Positions 1 to 6,381 are shown, counted from the first letter of the stretch. The stretch is 11,229 bases of DNA from Thermoleophilaceae bacterium (GCA_013812005.1 JACCUE010000013.1:1-11229); one strand, 5' to 3'. Numbers and translations are program-made. The notes: generated by a model from the letters alone, not told the origin.

Positions 1-120
1 GTCGAGCGGGTCCAGAAGGCAGGCACGATGCGGTTCATCGGGCTCTGCCTGGCCATCCTTGCCACCACGATCATCGTCACGCTCGTGATGTTTCAGGCGC
101 TTGCCATGCTCGCCGGCTAG
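1..120 (+). CDS. C-terminal end of a small membrane protein (partial at window edge)
   Basis: Frame 1 is open from the window edge to a TAG at 118-120. The visible 39 residues contain one strongly hydrophobic stretch from about residue 13 to 38 (FIGLCLAILATTIIVTLVMF followed by QALAMLAG), typical of a single membrane-spanning helix ending at the C-terminus. An ATG at 28 could start a 30-residue single-helix protein, but no ribosome binding site is visible before it, so the gene more likely begins outside the window. No family can be named. It points toward csrA (convergent), with 103 bases between the two stop codons. It could also be a chance open frame, hence the low confidence. Confidence 0.4.
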   Translation, partial: VERVQKAGTMRFIGLCLAILATTIIVTLVMFQALAMLAG

Positions 121-223
121 AGCCGCCGGCAAAGCGTCGCCTGCCTTTGTCATGGGCCGGCTCTGTGCGTCGCATACGTCGCCGACCACTTCCTCGGCAT
201 GCTCGCTTTTCGGCGGCTCTCTC

Positions 224-451
224 CTACGGACCCTTCGGCGTCTTCAGCCGATTCAGCGCCTCGTCGACCTGGGCCGCTTCCTCCTCGCGGTTCCTCTGTA
301 TGTCGACCCAGATCTCCTTGCGAAAGACGGGCACGGAGCGTGGCGCCTGGATTCCAATCCGGACCTTCTCCCCCAAGATCTCGAGCACCGAGATCTCGAT
401 GTCGTCTCCGATCATGATGCTCTGGTTGCCTTTGCGCGTCAGGACGAGCAC
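224..451 (-). CDS. csrA: Carbon storage regulator CsrA (RNA-binding translational regulator)
   Basis: CsrA is a small homodimeric protein that binds GGA motifs in mRNA leaders, usually blocking ribosome access; in many Gram-positive and flagellated bacteria it controls flagellin translation. The GTG start at 451 gives 75 residues beginning MLVLTRKGNQSIMIG, the usual CsrA N-terminus, while the frame continues upstream without family similarity. The RNA-contact residues Leu4, Arg6 and Arg44 (in APRSVPVFRKEI) are present, followed by a longer than minimal C-terminal helix (about residues 46-70). A perfect AGGAGG lies 6 nt before the GTG and fixes this start. No flagellar gene or FliW antagonist is visible in the window, so the target here is unknown. 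The gene is divergent from the unknown gene at 580. Confidence 0.96.
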   Translation of the reverse strand: MLVLTRKGNQSIMIGDDIEISVLEILGEKVRIGIQAPRSVPVFRKEIWVDIQRNREEEAAQVDEALNRLKTPKGP

Positions 452-457
452 AGGGCG

Positions 458-463
458 CCTCCT
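458..463 (-). promoter_or_regulatory. Shine-Dalgarno site of csrA
   Basis: On the minus strand AGGAGG is followed by a 6-nt spacer and the GTG at 451. This decides the csrA start over upstream in-frame codons. The AGGA in it also matches the core that CsrA proteins recognise, so autoregulation at this site is possible but unproven. Confidence 0.8.
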
Positions 464-579
464 ACCGGATGAGTTGCCGGGCCTGCCGTGGGCCCCGGAC
501 AAGCATCAGTATGGCGGAGGTGCCAACCGCCGCGGCAGCCGGGTATCCGACACGACCCGATTGGTAGTCTCCCGCCTCC

Positions 580-1158
580 TTGGCACGTCGCTCGCTCAAG
601 CCACAGCTGAACCAGATCCGCACATGGGTGCGGCAGGGCCGCACCGACGCCTGGATCGCACACCAACTCGAGGTGTCGGTGAAGGACATCACCGCCTTCA
701 AGGGCGAGCACGATCTCGCCCCGGGCGAGGCCGCCGCCGGCGAGAGCGACCTCTTCGGCCCCCGCGCCGAGGAGGAGGAGCTCGACCTGCGCGCCGCCGA
801 CGAGGCGCTCGTGGCCGCAGCGCTCGAAGCCGAGCAGGACGAGGAGCCCGAGGAAGAGGAGGCCACCGACACCGCGGGCGGCTCCGACAGCGATTCTGCG
901 TCCGACGAGGACGACGACAAGCCCCGCCGCCGTCGGCGCGGGCGCCGTGGCGGTCGTGGACGGGCTCGCACCCGCAAGGCGCTCGACGGGACGTTCGATC
1001 ACGGCGACGAGGGCTACGGCCTGTGGCTCGACCCCGCGGTCCAGGACGACGCCGTGTACGCGGAGCATTGGGCAGGTCACCGCACGATCACGGTGACCGT
1101 AGAGGCCGACCGCATCGTGATCACGCGCGCCGGCGAAGACGCCGGCGACGGCGACTGA
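580..1158 (+). CDS. Protein of unknown function: HTH-like N-terminus, acidic linker, Arg/Gly-rich patch, conserved-looking C-terminus
   Basis: 192 residues from a TTG start. An in-frame TAG at 565-567 limits the start, and no Shine-Dalgarno precedes it, so a leaderless or poorly initiated message is possible. Residues 9-45 (with WVRQGRTDAWIAHQLEVSV) look like a helix-turn-helix of the kind that counts 'which step can act'. Residues 54-113 are rich in Glu and Asp. Residues 115-133 are a basic RRRRRGRRGGRGRARTRK patch typical of nucleic-acid contact. Residues 135-184 (GTFDHGDEGYGLWLD, AEHWAGHRTITVTV) look like a compact folded tail. The domain order suggests a nucleic-acid-binding protein, but no named family was recognised. 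It converges on the gene at 1163-1462 with 4 bases between stops. Confidence 0.8.
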   Translation: MARRSLKPQLNQIRTWVRQGRTDAWIAHQLEVSVKDITAFKGEHDLAPGEAAAGESDLFGPRAEEEELDLRAADEALVAAALEAEQDEEPEEEEATDTAGGSDSDSASDEDDDKPRRRRRGRRGGRGRARTRKALDGTFDHGDEGYGLWLDPAVQDDAVYAEHWAGHRTITVTVEADRIVITRAGEDAGDGD

Positions 1159-1162
1159 CCGC

Positions 1163-1462
1163 TCAGCGCTCGTCCGCGAAGCGGGTGCGACCACCGGCGA
1201 AGTCCGCCGCGCCCCGGGCGTAGCGCCAGAATGCCGCGTCCACGACCGCCGACGTGTCCGCCCCCGTGAAGCGGCGCTGGGCCAGATCTTCGGCCCAGTC
1301 GGTGCCCTGGTAATAGAGGTCCACCAGTTCGCTCACCTCGAACTTCGAGCCCAGCCGCCGGCGCAGCTCGTCGAGCACGTAGTCGACCGCGCGGTCGAGG
1401 TGGGACTGGTCCGCCGGCTCGGCTTCGCGCAGGCGACGCTCGCCGTCCTCCCACTGCGACAT
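1163..1462 (-). CDS. Small conserved-looking protein of unknown function, downstream of ftsB
   Basis: 99 residues from ATG 1462 (MSQWEDGERRLREAEP). The protein is soluble, charged and mostly helical by eye, with a central GSKFEVSELVDLYYQGTDWA and an Arg-rich C-terminus (FWRYARGAADFAGGRTRF). There is no signal peptide, membrane helix or recognised catalytic motif. The frame stays open upstream to a GTG at 1540, and that extension would be translated from a dispersed palindromic repeat (1503-1546); the Met at 1462 or the GTG at 1483 is therefore preferred, though neither has a strong Shine-Dalgarno. It follows ftsB on the same strand, 90 bases after the ftsB stop, and may be co-transcribed with it. 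Function unknown. Confidence 0.75.
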   Translation of the reverse strand: MSQWEDGERRLREAEPADQSHLDRAVDYVLDELRRRLGSKFEVSELVDLYYQGTDWAEDLAQRRFTGADTSAVVDAAFWRYARGAADFAGGRTRFADER

Positions 1463-1502
1463 CGCGTTCTCGAGTGCGGGCACCCCGGCGAACCTACACC
1501 CA

Positions 1503-1546
1503 GGGGAGGAGCGCAGCGGGAACGTCGTTCCCGCGAGCACCGCACC
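1503..1546 (-). repeat. Dispersed palindromic element, full copy 1 (intergenic)
   Basis: A 44-bp unit matching 8025-8068 at 42 of 44 positions. It lies 6 bases beyond the ftsB stop codon. Its core is a 9-bp inverted repeat, 1516-1524 with 1526-1534, around a single T at 1525. The two differences from the mazG copy are 1518 and 1532, which pair with each other: G:C here, C:G in the other copy. All six reading frames through the unit are free of stop codons. There is no T-run after the hairpin, so a simple intrinsic terminator is unlikely. Confidence 0.85.
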
Positions 1547-1552
1547 GTTCCC

Positions 1553-1897
1553 TTACCGCGGCGGGTTCTCGATCACGTAGGCCCGCTCGCCCTGGCGCAC
1601 CATGCCGAGGCTTCGGGCTTCGCGCTCGAGGGCGGCGGGGTCGCGCAACTCCTTGGCCCGCTGCTCGAGACGGGCGTTCTCCGCCTTGAGCTCGTGCAGC
1701 TCCTGGCTCTGGGCGCTCGCGGTGCCCGACTGCTCGATCCAGTGCTTTGCCGGAGAGATGTAGAGCAGCAGGATCACCCCAAGCACTCCCAAGAGCGCCA
1801 TCCGGCCGAGCCGGTCCCAGCGGATGCCGCCCTTGCGCCGGGCGTGGGAGGCACGGCGGGGGGTCCGCGCCGGCGCGAAGACGGTCATCGCAGCCAT
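1553..1897 (-). CDS. ftsB: FtsB/DivIC-family septum formation initiator
   Basis: Bitopic divisome protein of the FtsB/DivIC family, which links the FtsL/FtsQ complex to septal peptidoglycan synthesis. From ATG 1897 it has 114 residues: a basic cytoplasmic N-terminus (about 1-30), a single membrane helix (about 31-48, RMALLGVLGVILLLYI), an extracytoplasmic coiled coil (about 58-85, with LHELKAENARLEQRAKEL), and the family's C-terminal block RDPAALEREARSLGMVRQGE ending in YVIENPP. Other possible starts are ATG 1888 and ATG 1957; the last would add 20 residues read through a small hairpin and is less likely. Actinobacterial genomes usually carry this gene next to eno; here the two are separated by the 1993-6363 block. 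The gene is divergent from the histidine kinase. Confidence 0.9.
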   Translation of the reverse strand: MAAMTVFAPARTPRRASHARRKGGIRWDRLGRMALLGVLGVILLLYISPAKHWIEQSGTASAQSQELHELKAENARLEQRAKELRDPAALEREARSLGMVRQGERAYVIENPPR

Positions 1898-1924
1898 ATT
1901 TCCCGGCCGGCCAGGTTCTCCTTC

Positions 1925-1942
1925 TGCAGCTAGGAAGCTGCA
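1925..1942. other. Small hairpin in the ftsB / histidine kinase divergent region
   Basis: A perfect 7-bp inverted repeat (TGCAGCT / AGCTGCA) encloses a 4-base loop that reads AGGA on the plus strand and TCCT on the minus strand. It lies 28 bases upstream of the ftsB start and 50 bases upstream of the kinase start. GGA in a short hairpin loop is the preferred geometry for CsrA binding, but the plus-strand message may start downstream of it. Function unproven. Confidence 0.4.
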
Positions 1943-1992
1943 AGGCGTCATGCCCACCCAAGCGGGGCGATGGGGCTCCTACACTGTCGTGC

Positions 1993-3771
1993 TTGCGTCT
2001 CGGAGCAAGTCCTATCACCTCCGCCGACCTGCACGGCCTGCTCGACCTCGTGCCAGACCCCACCGTCGCAGTCGACCGTGATTTACGCGTCGTTGCCGCT
2101 TCGAGAGCCGCTGGTCTGCTCCTGGATCGGCGCCACTCGGATCTGGCCGGACTGTCGCTCGATGACTTTCTGCCCGGCGGGGTGCTCGACCCGGAGGCCA
2201 AGCTCGACGTGCGCCGTCCCGACGGCAGCGAGCTGCCGGTGGAGATCTCCGTGAGAGTGATCGAGGTGGACAGCGGTCCCGTGCTCATGGTGGCGATCCG
2301 AGACGTCACCGAGCGCCGCGGACGGGCCGCGGCCCTGCGTGAAGCCGGCGAGCGATTCAAGCGGCTGTTCGAGGACGGGCCGGTGGCGATGGCGCTCGTA
2401 GGGGACGACCTCGTGCTCGCCGAGGTGAACGCCGCCTTCTGCAAGCTGACCGGATACAGCGCTGAGGAGCTGAGCGGTCTCACCTTCAACGACATCAGCC
2501 ACCCGGACGACCGGGACGTGGGACTACGGCTGGTCCGCGGAACCTTCACGGGTGAGATCCCCGCGTTCAAGCTCGACAAGCGCTATCTGAAGAAGGACGG
2601 GGAGGTGGTGTGGGTTGAGGTCAGCGTCTCCTCGATCCGCGACGAAGAGGGGCGACCGATCAAGACGCTTGGAGTGATGCAGGACATCACCGAGCGGCGC
2701 CTCGCACTGACCCACGCCCATGAGGAGCTGGACCGGCTCGCGCGCGAGCGCGACCGCATCCTCGAATTCGCGGGGGAGGGGATCTACCATGTGGACGAGG
2801 ACGGGCGCATCACCTTCGCGAACCCCGCCGCGGCGAAGATGCTGGGCTGGCCTCTCGAGGCGCTGTTGGGCAAGCCCGCCCACGAGTTGCTCCATCACAC
2901 ACACGCGGACGGCTCGCACTTCTCTCGTTACGACTGTCCGATCCACGGCCCCTCTGAGCGCGCCGTTCGACACGCGACCGACGACGTGTTCTGGCGCCGT
3001 GACGGACGGAGCTTCGCCGTGCACTACACGAGCGCCCCCGTGAGCGAGCCGGGCGTGGCCGGAGCGGTCGTCGTGTTCACCGACGTGAGCGAACAGGTGG
3101 CGATGCAGGCGGCGCTGCACGACGCCCGTGCGCGCGCGGCACGGGAGCGGCTGAAGGCAGCCGAGGCCGAGAGGGCGCGCTGGGCACGGGAGCTGCACGA
3201 TGAGACGTTGCAGGGCCTCGCCGCGCTACACGTGCAGCTTGCGTCCCGGGTGCGCACGGGCACGGTCGACGAGATGGTCGTGCAGATGCGCGAAGCCCAG
3301 GAGCAGATCGAGAGCGAGATGGACAAGCTGCGGGGTCTGATAGCCGATCTGCGGCCCGCAGCGCTGGACGAGCTGGGATTGGAGGCGTCGGTGCAGGATC
3401 TGGCGGAGCGGACACAGGTCGTGTACGGGATCGAGGTCGACACCCGCCTCGAGCTGCACGACACCGAAGGCGCGCCGCAGCGCCTGGCACCCGACGTGGA
3501 GACGGCGGCCTACCGGATCGCTCAGGAGTCACTGAGCAACGCCGCCCGGCATGCCGGCGCGAGCCGGGTGTTCGTCGAGGTCGCCCAGCGAGATGGGAAG
3601 CTGCGGATCTGCGTGACCGATGACGGAGGCGGCTTCGACCCGGGCGGCGAGAGCTCCGGGTTCGGGCTGCGCGGCATGCGCGAGCGGGTGGACCTGCTGG
3701 CCGGCGAGCTGGAGATCGGCTCGCAGCCGGGCTCGGGCACGAAGGTCACGGCGCTGCTGCCGGTCGGCTGA
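1993..3771 (+). CDS. Soluble PAS-PAS-PAS sensor histidine kinase, NarL/DegS type
   Basis: 592 residues from TTG 1993; the frame extends upstream to 1747, but that stretch is antisense to ftsB and has no family similarity. GTG 2050 is an alternative start. Three PAS regions are seen at about residues 10-106, 120-235 and 253-367; the first two end in DVTERR and DITERR, the third in FTDVSEQ. A short coiled coil (about 372-395) leads to a HisKA_3 dimerisation domain with phospho-acceptor His402 in RELHDETLQGL. The HATPase domain has the N box (QESLSNAARHA, Asn516), G1 (DDGGGFD, Asp543) and GFGLRGMRERV (about 556-565). There is no membrane segment, so it senses an intracellular signal. Its partner is the regulator at 3772-4428. 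A TACACT at 1980-1985 could serve as a -10 box for a nearly leaderless message, but no clear -35 is present. Confidence 0.92.
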   Translation: MRLGASPITSADLHGLLDLVPDPTVAVDRDLRVVAASRAAGLLLDRRHSDLAGLSLDDFLPGGVLDPEAKLDVRRPDGSELPVEISVRVIEVDSGPVLMVAIRDVTERRGRAAALREAGERFKRLFEDGPVAMALVGDDLVLAEVNAAFCKLTGYSAEELSGLTFNDISHPDDRDVGLRLVRGTFTGEIPAFKLDKRYLKKDGEVVWVEVSVSSIRDEEGRPIKTLGVMQDITERRLALTHAHEELDRLARERDRILEFAGEGIYHVDEDGRITFANPAAAKMLGWPLEALLGKPAHELLHHTHADGSHFSRYDCPIHGPSERAVRHATDDVFWRRDGRSFAVHYTSAPVSEPGVAGAVVVFTDVSEQVAMQAALHDARARAARERLKAAEAERARWARELHDETLQGLAALHVQLASRVRTGTVDEMVVQMREAQEQIESEMDKLRGLIADLRPAALDELGLEASVQDLAERTQVVYGIEVDTRLELHDTEGAPQRLAPDVETAAYRIAQESLSNAARHAGASRVFVEVAQRDGKLRICVTDDGGGFDPGGESSGFGLRGMRERVDLLAGELEIGSQPGSGTKVTALLPVG

Positions 3772-4428
3772 TCAGGCGGGCACGTCCGAGGCCTCGACCA
3801 TGCCGCGCTCGAGCGCGTACTCCACGAGATCGGAGCGACGAGAGCGCCCGAGCTTGCGCTGGATCCGGGCCCTGTGGCTCTCCACGGTCCGCACGCTCAA
3901 GTACAGGCGCTCGGCCATCTCGCGGTTGGTCAGGCCCCGAGCGATCAGGCGCAGCACCTCGACCTCGCGGTCGCTGAGCGTCGCAGCCGTCCTGCCGGCT
4001 GAGGCCACGTTGGCGGCCAGCCGCGCCCCGAGCCGCGGCTCGAGGTAAGTGCCGTCCTCCGCGGCAATCTCGATCGCCGCGAGCAGGTGGCTCTCGGCGG
4101 CCTCCTTGGGCACGTAGCCGGCCGCGCCCAGTCGCATCGCCTCCCCTACGTAGCTGGTATCGCGCTGGGCGGTGAGTACGACCACCCGCGTGCCGGGACA
4201 CCGTTCGCGCAATCGGGGTATGGCCGGCAGGCTCGGCTCGCCCGGCATGTGCAGATCGAGGACGAGCACATCGGGACGGTGCTCTTCGACCGCCTCCATC
4301 GCGCTGTGCATGTCGCCCGCCTCGGCCACGACGTCGATCGACGGCGCGGACTCGAGCAGCACCCGCAGGCCGCTACGGACCACGACGTGGTCGTCGGCCA
4401 GGACGACGGTGAGTGGGTGCCTGCGCAA
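3772..4428 (-). CDS. NarL/FixJ-family response regulator
   Basis: 218 residues from TTG 4428, with GAGGT 8 nt upstream as ribosome site. The receiver domain (about 6-125) has the acidic pair Asp12-Asp13, phospho-acceptor Asp58 in VLVLDLHMPG, Thr86 in VVLTA and Lys108 in GYVPKEA. The LuxR-type helix-turn-helix (about 149-210) reads LSDREVEVLRLIARGLTNRE followed by VRTVESHRARIQRKLG, complete for DNA binding. This is the standard partner for a HisKA_3 kinase, and such a kinase lies immediately opposite: the two stop codons abut exactly (TGATCA at 3769-3774). The start faces the type III PKS gene across 158 bases, so the regulator may act on that divergent region and on its own promoter. The regulated genes are inferred, not shown. 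Confidence 0.95.
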   Translation of the reverse strand: MRRHPLTVVLADDHVVVRSGLRVLLESAPSIDVVAEAGDMHSAMEAVEEHRPDVLVLDLHMPGEPSLPAIPRLRERCPGTRVVVLTAQRDTSYVGEAMRLGAAGYVPKEAAESHLLAAIEIAAEDGTYLEPRLGARLAANVASAGRTAATLSDREVEVLRLIARGLTNREMAERLYLSVRTVESHRARIQRKLGRSRRSDLVEYALERGMVEASDVPA

Positions 4429-4547
4429 TGGGTTGGACCTCGGTGCCCGGATTCTCTCAGGCGGCCTCGCGTGATGTGCGGTTCCGTAGTTACTACTGAG
4501 TCCGCCTAGGTAGCCCGCGCCCTTCGATATCTGCGGTCGATTGCGTC

Positions 4548-4576
4548 TTGTGCCCGCCTGGAGCGTGCCGGATAGT
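4548..4576 (+). promoter_or_regulatory. Possible promoter of the type III PKS operon
   Basis: TTGTGC (4548-4553) and GATAGT (4571-4576) are separated by exactly 17 bases, and the predicted start of transcription falls only a few bases before the ATG at 4587. That would give an almost leaderless mRNA, which agrees with the lack of a good Shine-Dalgarno. The match to the -35 consensus is poor and to the -10 is four of six. Confidence 0.35.
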
Positions 4577-4586
4577 TGGGTCGGTC

Positions 4587-5684
4587 ATGCCCGAGGCGTT
4601 GCTCCCTGTCGAAAATCGGCCAGTCGCGTCCGATCCCCGGGCGTACGATCTGCTTGCGACCATCTCCGCTCTGGCGAGCGCGACCCCGGAGACCTCCCTC
4701 GACCAAGCTGAGGTACTCGACCTGCTCGGACTGGCGGATAATGGCTTCGCGAAGGAGGTCTTCGCCCGCTGCGGCGTCCGCACGCGCGGCCTCGAGGTCT
4801 CGTCCGAGTCGCTGGAGCGGACCCTGCAGCAGCGCACCGAGCTCACGGAGGAGCAGCTGATGCGGCTGGCCACCCAGGCGGTCGACGGGCTCGGCGCCGA
4901 TCTGAGCGAGGTGGGCGTTGTGGTCACCGCGAACTACTACTCGCTGGGCGGGCCGACGCTCGCACACCGGTTGGTTGATCACTACGCGCTGCGCCCCGAC
5001 GCCGACAAGTATCACATCGTGGGGGTCGGCTGCGCGAGCGCAGTGCCGCTGCTGCGACTCGCCTCACAGGCGCTGCGCGACCGGCCGGCGGAGAAGGCGC
5101 TCGTGGTGGCTGCGGAGAGCACCAGCGGGTTCCTCTCTCCCGTCACCGCAGACGACGAGAAGGTCAAGATCGTGGGCTCTGCGCTGTTCGGCGACGGGGC
5201 CGCCGCCGCTCTGCTCTCGCTGGAGGCGGCCGAGCGCGGTCATGCCGCCGGCCCCCGGATCGTGGCGACGGCGGTACACCAACTGCCGGGCACCCTCGAC
5301 CACGTGCGTTTCGCGGTCACCGGCGAAGACACCCACATGCGGATGGCGCGCGAGTTGCCGGCGCTCGCAGAAACGGGCGTACCGGAGCTCGTGCACGAGT
5401 TCCTCGACCGCCACCAAGTCGACGTCGGCATGATCGACCACTGGCCGCTGCATCCCGGCGGACGGGGCATCATCGAAGGACTTCAGCGTGGACTCGGGCT
5501 GAGCGCGGAGGATGTCGCCCCCAGCGCCGCGGTGCTCTCCGAGCACGGCAACGTGGGGACCCCGTCAGCGTTCCTCGTGCTCCAGCGCACGATCGCCGAT
5601 CGCGAACCGCAGCCGGGACAGCTCGGCCTCGCAATCACGATCGGCCCGGGCGTGACGATCGGCCTGATGCTGCTGCAGTGGTGA
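4587..5684 (+). CDS. Type III polyketide synthase (chalcone/stilbene synthase superfamily)
   Basis: 365 residues from ATG 4587, normal for the family. Type III PKSs are homodimeric ketosynthases that extend an acyl-CoA starter with malonyl-CoA units and cyclise the chain; bacterial members make alkylresorcinols, alkylpyrones or tetrahydroxynaphthalene. The catalytic triad is visible: Cys149 in GVGCASAVP, His289 in HWPLHPGGRGI and Asn322 in LSEHGNVGTPSAF. FGDGAAAALL (201-210) and the C-terminal ITIGPGVTIGLMLL block are also typical. The HPGGR context and LSEHGN separate it from FabH. The substrate cannot be read from the sequence, though the family in actinobacteria often uses long acyl starters. 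It is followed after 34 bases by a sulfotransferase, suggesting the product is sulfated. No methyltransferase or oxygenase partner is present in the window. Confidence 0.9.
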   Translation: MPEALLPVENRPVASDPRAYDLLATISALASATPETSLDQAEVLDLLGLADNGFAKEVFARCGVRTRGLEVSSESLERTLQQRTELTEEQLMRLATQAVDGLGADLSEVGVVVTANYYSLGGPTLAHRLVDHYALRPDADKYHIVGVGCASAVPLLRLASQALRDRPAEKALVVAAESTSGFLSPVTADDEKVKIVGSALFGDGAAAALLSLEAAERGHAAGPRIVATAVHQLPGTLDHVRFAVTGEDTHMRMARELPALAETGVPELVHEFLDRHQVDVGMIDHWPLHPGGRGIIEGLQRGLGLSAEDVAPSAAVLSEHGNVGTPSAFLVLQRTIADREPQPGQLGLAITIGPGVTIGLMLLQW

Positions 5685-5689
5685 CGGAG

Positions 5690-5722
5690 ATGAAGATGAT
5701 CGACAAGGAGATGCGCTTGTGA
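5690..5722 (+). CDS. Possible 10-codon coupling ORF before the sulfotransferase
   Basis: An ATG at 5690 opens the frame MKMIDKEMRL and ends at TGA 5720-5722, overlapping the sulfotransferase GTG at 5719 by four bases (GTGA). It lies wholly between the PKS stop and the sulfotransferase start and contains the latter's ribosome site. It may be a translational coupling device or chance; its own ribosome site is weak (GACGG). Confidence 0.2.
   Translation: MKMIDKEMRL
5705..5710 (+). promoter_or_regulatory. Shine-Dalgarno site of the sulfotransferase
   Basis: AAGGAG followed by 8 bases and GTG 5719. This decides the start, which places the conserved P-loop at the very N-terminus as usual for the family. 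Confidence 0.65.
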
Positions 5723-6363
5723 AGGTGATCGGTGCCGGATTCGGACGTACGGGGACGATGTCGCAGAAGGCGGCGCTCGAGCAGCTGGGCTTCGGGCCCT
5801 CGTTTCACATGATCGATATTGCGCGCCGGCCGGAGCTGCTGCCGGGCTGGCAGGCCGCCGTGGACGGCGAAGAGGTCGATTGGGAGGCGCTGCTGGAGGG
5901 CTGGGAGTCAACCGTCGACTGGCCGGCCTGCACGTTCTGGGCCCAGATCTGGGAGACGTTCCCCGACGCCAGGGTGCTGCTCAGCGTGCGCGATCCTGAG
6001 GCCTGGTACGCCAGCTGCGCGAAAAGCATCCACGCCTCCGCCCAGGCGGCCTCCAAGGGAGAGCTCCAGGGCGGCAGCGTGGAGGTCTCGCCCGAGGCCA
6101 TGCAGATGATCAACGGGCTGATCTGGGACGGGACCTTCATGGGCCGCTTCGACGACAAGGACTTCGCGATCGAGACCTACCTGGCCCACAACGAGGACGT
6201 GAAGAGCAGGGTGCCGGCCGACAGGCTGCTCGTCTACGAGGTCAAGGAGGGCTGGGGGCCGCTCTGCGAGTTCCTCGACGTGGCAGTGCCCGACGGCCCG
6301 ATGCCCCACCTCAACGACGCCACGTCGTTCCGGGCGATGGTGGGACTGCCGGAGCTCGCCTGA
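5719..6363 (+). CDS. Small sulfotransferase-family protein (Sulfotransfer_4-like)
   Basis: 214 residues from GTG 5719, a normal length for the short cytoplasmic sulfotransferase-like family. Sulfotransferases move a sulfonate group from PAPS to a hydroxyl or amine. The N-terminal 5'-phosphosulfate loop is IGAGFGRTGTMSQKAAL (4-20), and the 3'-phosphate region is SVRDPEAWYASC (89-100, Arg91 and Ser99). DWPACTFWAQIWETFPDARV (67-86) is characteristic of this subgroup. No signal peptide or membrane helix is present. It lies 34 bases after the type III PKS on the same strand, so the likely acceptor is the phenolic or pyrone product of that enzyme; this is inference. Family members are poorly characterised and some may not be sulfotransferases. 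It converges on eno with 18 bases between stops. Confidence 0.85.
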   Translation: MKVIGAGFGRTGTMSQKAALEQLGFGPSFHMIDIARRPELLPGWQAAVDGEEVDWEALLEGWESTVDWPACTFWAQIWETFPDARVLLSVRDPEAWYASCAKSIHASAQAASKGELQGGSVEVSPEAMQMINGLIWDGTFMGRFDDKDFAIETYLAHNEDVKSRVPADRLLVYEVKEGWGPLCEFLDVAVPDGPMPHLNDATSFRAMVGLPELA

Positions 6364-6381
6364 CCAACTAAGTGGTCTCCA

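Noticed and set aside
119..164. AGAGCCG / CGGCTCT inverted repeat as terminator between the partial gene and csrA
   Set aside because: Seven base pairs with a 32-base loop and no T-run on either strand; too weak.
439..1194. 251-codon minus-strand open frame opposite the gene at 580-1158
   Set aside because: Its translation has Val/Gly/Ala-rich shadow composition and no domain, while the plus strand has two conserved-looking ends and an ordered domain layout.
1463..1540. 26-residue N-terminal extension of the gene at 1163-1462 read through the repeat
   Set aside because: The frame is open, but the element is stop-free in all frames, so openness is no evidence of translation.
1747..1992. N-terminal extension of the histidine kinase
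   Set aside because: These codons overlap ftsB in antisense and encode Arg/Pro/Gly-rich sequence unlike PAS proteins; TTG 1993 or GTG 2050 is more credible.
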